Shown here: one piece after another, positions 4,528 to 5,731 of the stretch
Position numbering within the stretch: the stretch's first letter is position 1
How the letters are laid out: the number at the start of each line of letters is the position of its first letter
The notes under the pieces: generated by a model
Databases searched by the model: none
What the model was told of the DNA's origin: nothing
The model's input: only the letters and a program-made list of their open reading frames with translations
Program-made: the position numbers and the translations under genes
Source of the DNA: an uncultured Pseudomonadota bacterium
GTDB taxonomy: Bacteria > Myxococcota_A > Polyangia > HGW-17
NCBI GenBank assembly: GCA_938004375.1
Contig: CALKWH010000313.1
Span: forward strand, 1 to 5,731
Reading direction: 5' to 3'
DNA: 5,731 nucleotides

Positions 4528-5730
4528 TCATGTCGCATCTCCTTGAGTTGACCCTCGAAACGACAGCACCTCGTGGAGCTTGGCGGCCAGCGCGGCGCGG
4601 GTGAAGGGCTTGGACAGGTAGAACAGGTCGCGGGCGGGGTCGTGGAGCGTCTGGAGCGCGTCGGCGGGGTACCCGGACATGAAGAGGACCTGCAGGGTGG
4701 GGGAGTGCTCGCGGATGCGCTGGGCCAGCTCATGTCCATGCAGATCGGGCATGACGACGTCGGTCACCAGCAGGCGCAGCTCCGCGCGGTGCTTCCCGGC
4801 CAGCTCGAGGGCCTCGAGGGGGGAGCTGGTGGCGATGACCTGGAAGCCGAGCCCGACGAGGACCTTCTGCGTGAGTTTGAGGATGGTGGGGTCGTCCTCG
4901 ACCAGCAGGATGGTGCTGGCGGACTCGTGGGGCTGCGGGGTCGGGGACACCTCGAGGGGCGCGGGGACCGAGGACTTCTGGCTCGCCGGGAACAGGACGG
5001 TGAACGTCGTGCCCTTGCCCGGTACGCTCTCGACCTGGATGAAGCCGTTGTTCTGCTTGACGATGCCCCAGACGGTGGCCAGCCCAAGGCCGGTCCCCTT
5101 GCCCTGCTCCTTGGTGGTGAAGAACGGCTCGAAGACGTGGGCCAGCAGTTCCTGGGACATGCCGCAGCCGTCGTCCGAGACGCGCACCTGGATCCACTCG
5201 CCGGGGGGCAGCTGGGTGTAGGTCCGCAGGTACTCCAGCGGGAGCCTGGCCGTCTCGATGGTCAGGACCCCGGGGCCGCCGATCGCGTCCCGGGCGTTGA
5301 CCGCCAGGTTGACCAGGATCTGGGTGAGCTGGGCCGGGTCGATGCAGACGTGCAGGTCCGAATCCTGGGGCAGGTACCGGATCCGGACCTGCTCTCCGAT
5401 CAGGCGGCCCAGCATCTTCAACGATCCCCGGATCGCGCCGTTCAGTTCGAGCACCTGCGGGTGGCACTCCTGCTTGCGGGCGAAGGCCAGCAGTTGGCGG
5501 GTCAACTCGGCCGAGCGCTGAGCGGTCTGCAGGATCTCCTGCAGGGCGCTCCACGCGGGGTGTCCTTCCGCCATGACGTCCACGGCGTTCTCGGCGTTGC
5601 CGATGATGATCGCGAGCATGTTGTTGAAGTCGTGGGCCACGCCGCCGGCGAGCTGGCCGATGCTCTCCATCTTCTGCGCCTGCAGGAGCTGGGCCTCGAG
5701 CTGCTCGCGTTCCTGTGCGGCGCGTCGGCG
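4528..5730 (-). CDS. Hybrid sensor histidine kinase with C-terminal receiver (partial, N-terminus outside window)
   Basis: Four hundred residues are visible; the frame stays open past ATG 5670 to the window edge as a coiled-coil-like RRRAAQEREQLEAQLLQAQK, so the true start is outside and a sensor region (often PAS) probably precedes it. Counting from the edge, the H-box GGVAHDFNN has His33; the N-box VNARDA has Asn145; G1 is DDGCGM (186-191), the F-box FEPFFTTK (200-207) and G2 GTGLGLA (212-218). A Pro-rich linker leads to a receiver at about 273-390 with Asp279/280, phosphoacceptor Asp324 in VTDVVMPD, Ser352 in MSGYP and Lys374 in SKPF. All catalytic residues are present. The H-box resembles the NtrB-like/HisKA group. 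ATP-driven autophosphorylation on His33 would pass phosphate to Asp324 and probably on to an unseen partner. No DNA-binding domain is present, and the target is unknown. Confidence 0.95.
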   Translation of the reverse strand, partial: RRRAAQEREQLEAQLLQAQKMESIGQLAGGVAHDFNNMLAIIIGNAENAVDVMAEGHPAWSALQEILQTAQRSAELTRQLLAFARKQECHPQVLELNGAIRGSLKMLGRLIGEQVRIRYLPQDSDLHVCIDPAQLTQILVNLAVNARDAIGGPGVLTIETARLPLEYLRTYTQLPPGEWIQVRVSDDGCGMSQELLAHVFEPFFTTKEQGKGTGLGLATVWGIVKQNNGFIQVESVPGKGTTFTVLFPASQKSSVPAPLEVSPTPQPHESASTILLVEDDPTILKLTQKVLVGLGFQVIATSSPLEALELAGKHRAELRLLVTDVVMPDLHGHELAQRIREHSPTLQVLFMSGYPADALQTLHDPARDLFYLSKPFTRAALAAKLHEVLSFRGSTQGDAT

Positions 5731-5731
5731 G

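Noticed and set aside
4730..5554. 274-codon minus-strand frame overlapping the kinase
   Set aside because: It is out of frame with the kinase, whose H, N, G and receiver motifs are all intact in the chosen frame.

Overview
The window is high-GC bacterial DNA, most consistent with Myxococcota or a related former deltaproteobacterial lineage. The clues are a large lipoprotein that joins myxococcal-type six-cysteine repeats to an SBBP-type beta-propeller, a hybrid histidine kinase, and strong G/C preference at third codon positions. The taxonomic call is inference.

Layout: (a) 1-53 is the last 16 codons of a plus-strand gene. (b) 56-776 is a compact unit that looks like a mobile element. It has 30-bp imperfect terminal inverted repeats (26/30) and 12-bp flanking direct repeats (GCTGCAGTGAGC). 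Inside are five copies of GATTTC, a 120-aa four-helix-bundle (23S-intervening-sequence type) gene with a good ribosome binding site, nine copies of the complementary hexamer GAAATC, and an intrinsic terminator. Removing the unit and one direct repeat restores a tight junction between two convergent reading frames. (c) 795-914 is a short minus-strand C-terminal reading frame, possibly a remnant. (d) 924-1243 is a non-coding-looking array of about eight diverged TTTTCC/GGAAAA dyads spaced 35-47 bp apart. (e) 1251-1943 is a minus-strand gene for an unrecognised helical 230-aa protein. (f) 1944-2270 is a divergent intergenic region with two TTGACA boxes and two dyads. (g) 2271-4454 encodes a 727-aa surface-type lipoprotein with six Cys6 repeats and a seven-blade propeller. 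(h) 4455-4527 is a short convergent spacer carrying a third copy of the element's terminal motif. (i) 4528-5730 is a minus-strand hybrid histidine kinase/receiver, open at the window's right edge.

The genes do not form an obvious operon or pathway. The four-helix-bundle unit is the most interesting part. Its hexamer arms can pair over 31 of 32 positions in RNA and would enclose the entire gene in a loop, as in 23S rRNA intervening sequences. Here, however, it sits between protein genes and carries DNA-transposon-like ends. The same 16-base terminal motif recurs at 4492-4507, so a dispersed repeat family is likely.
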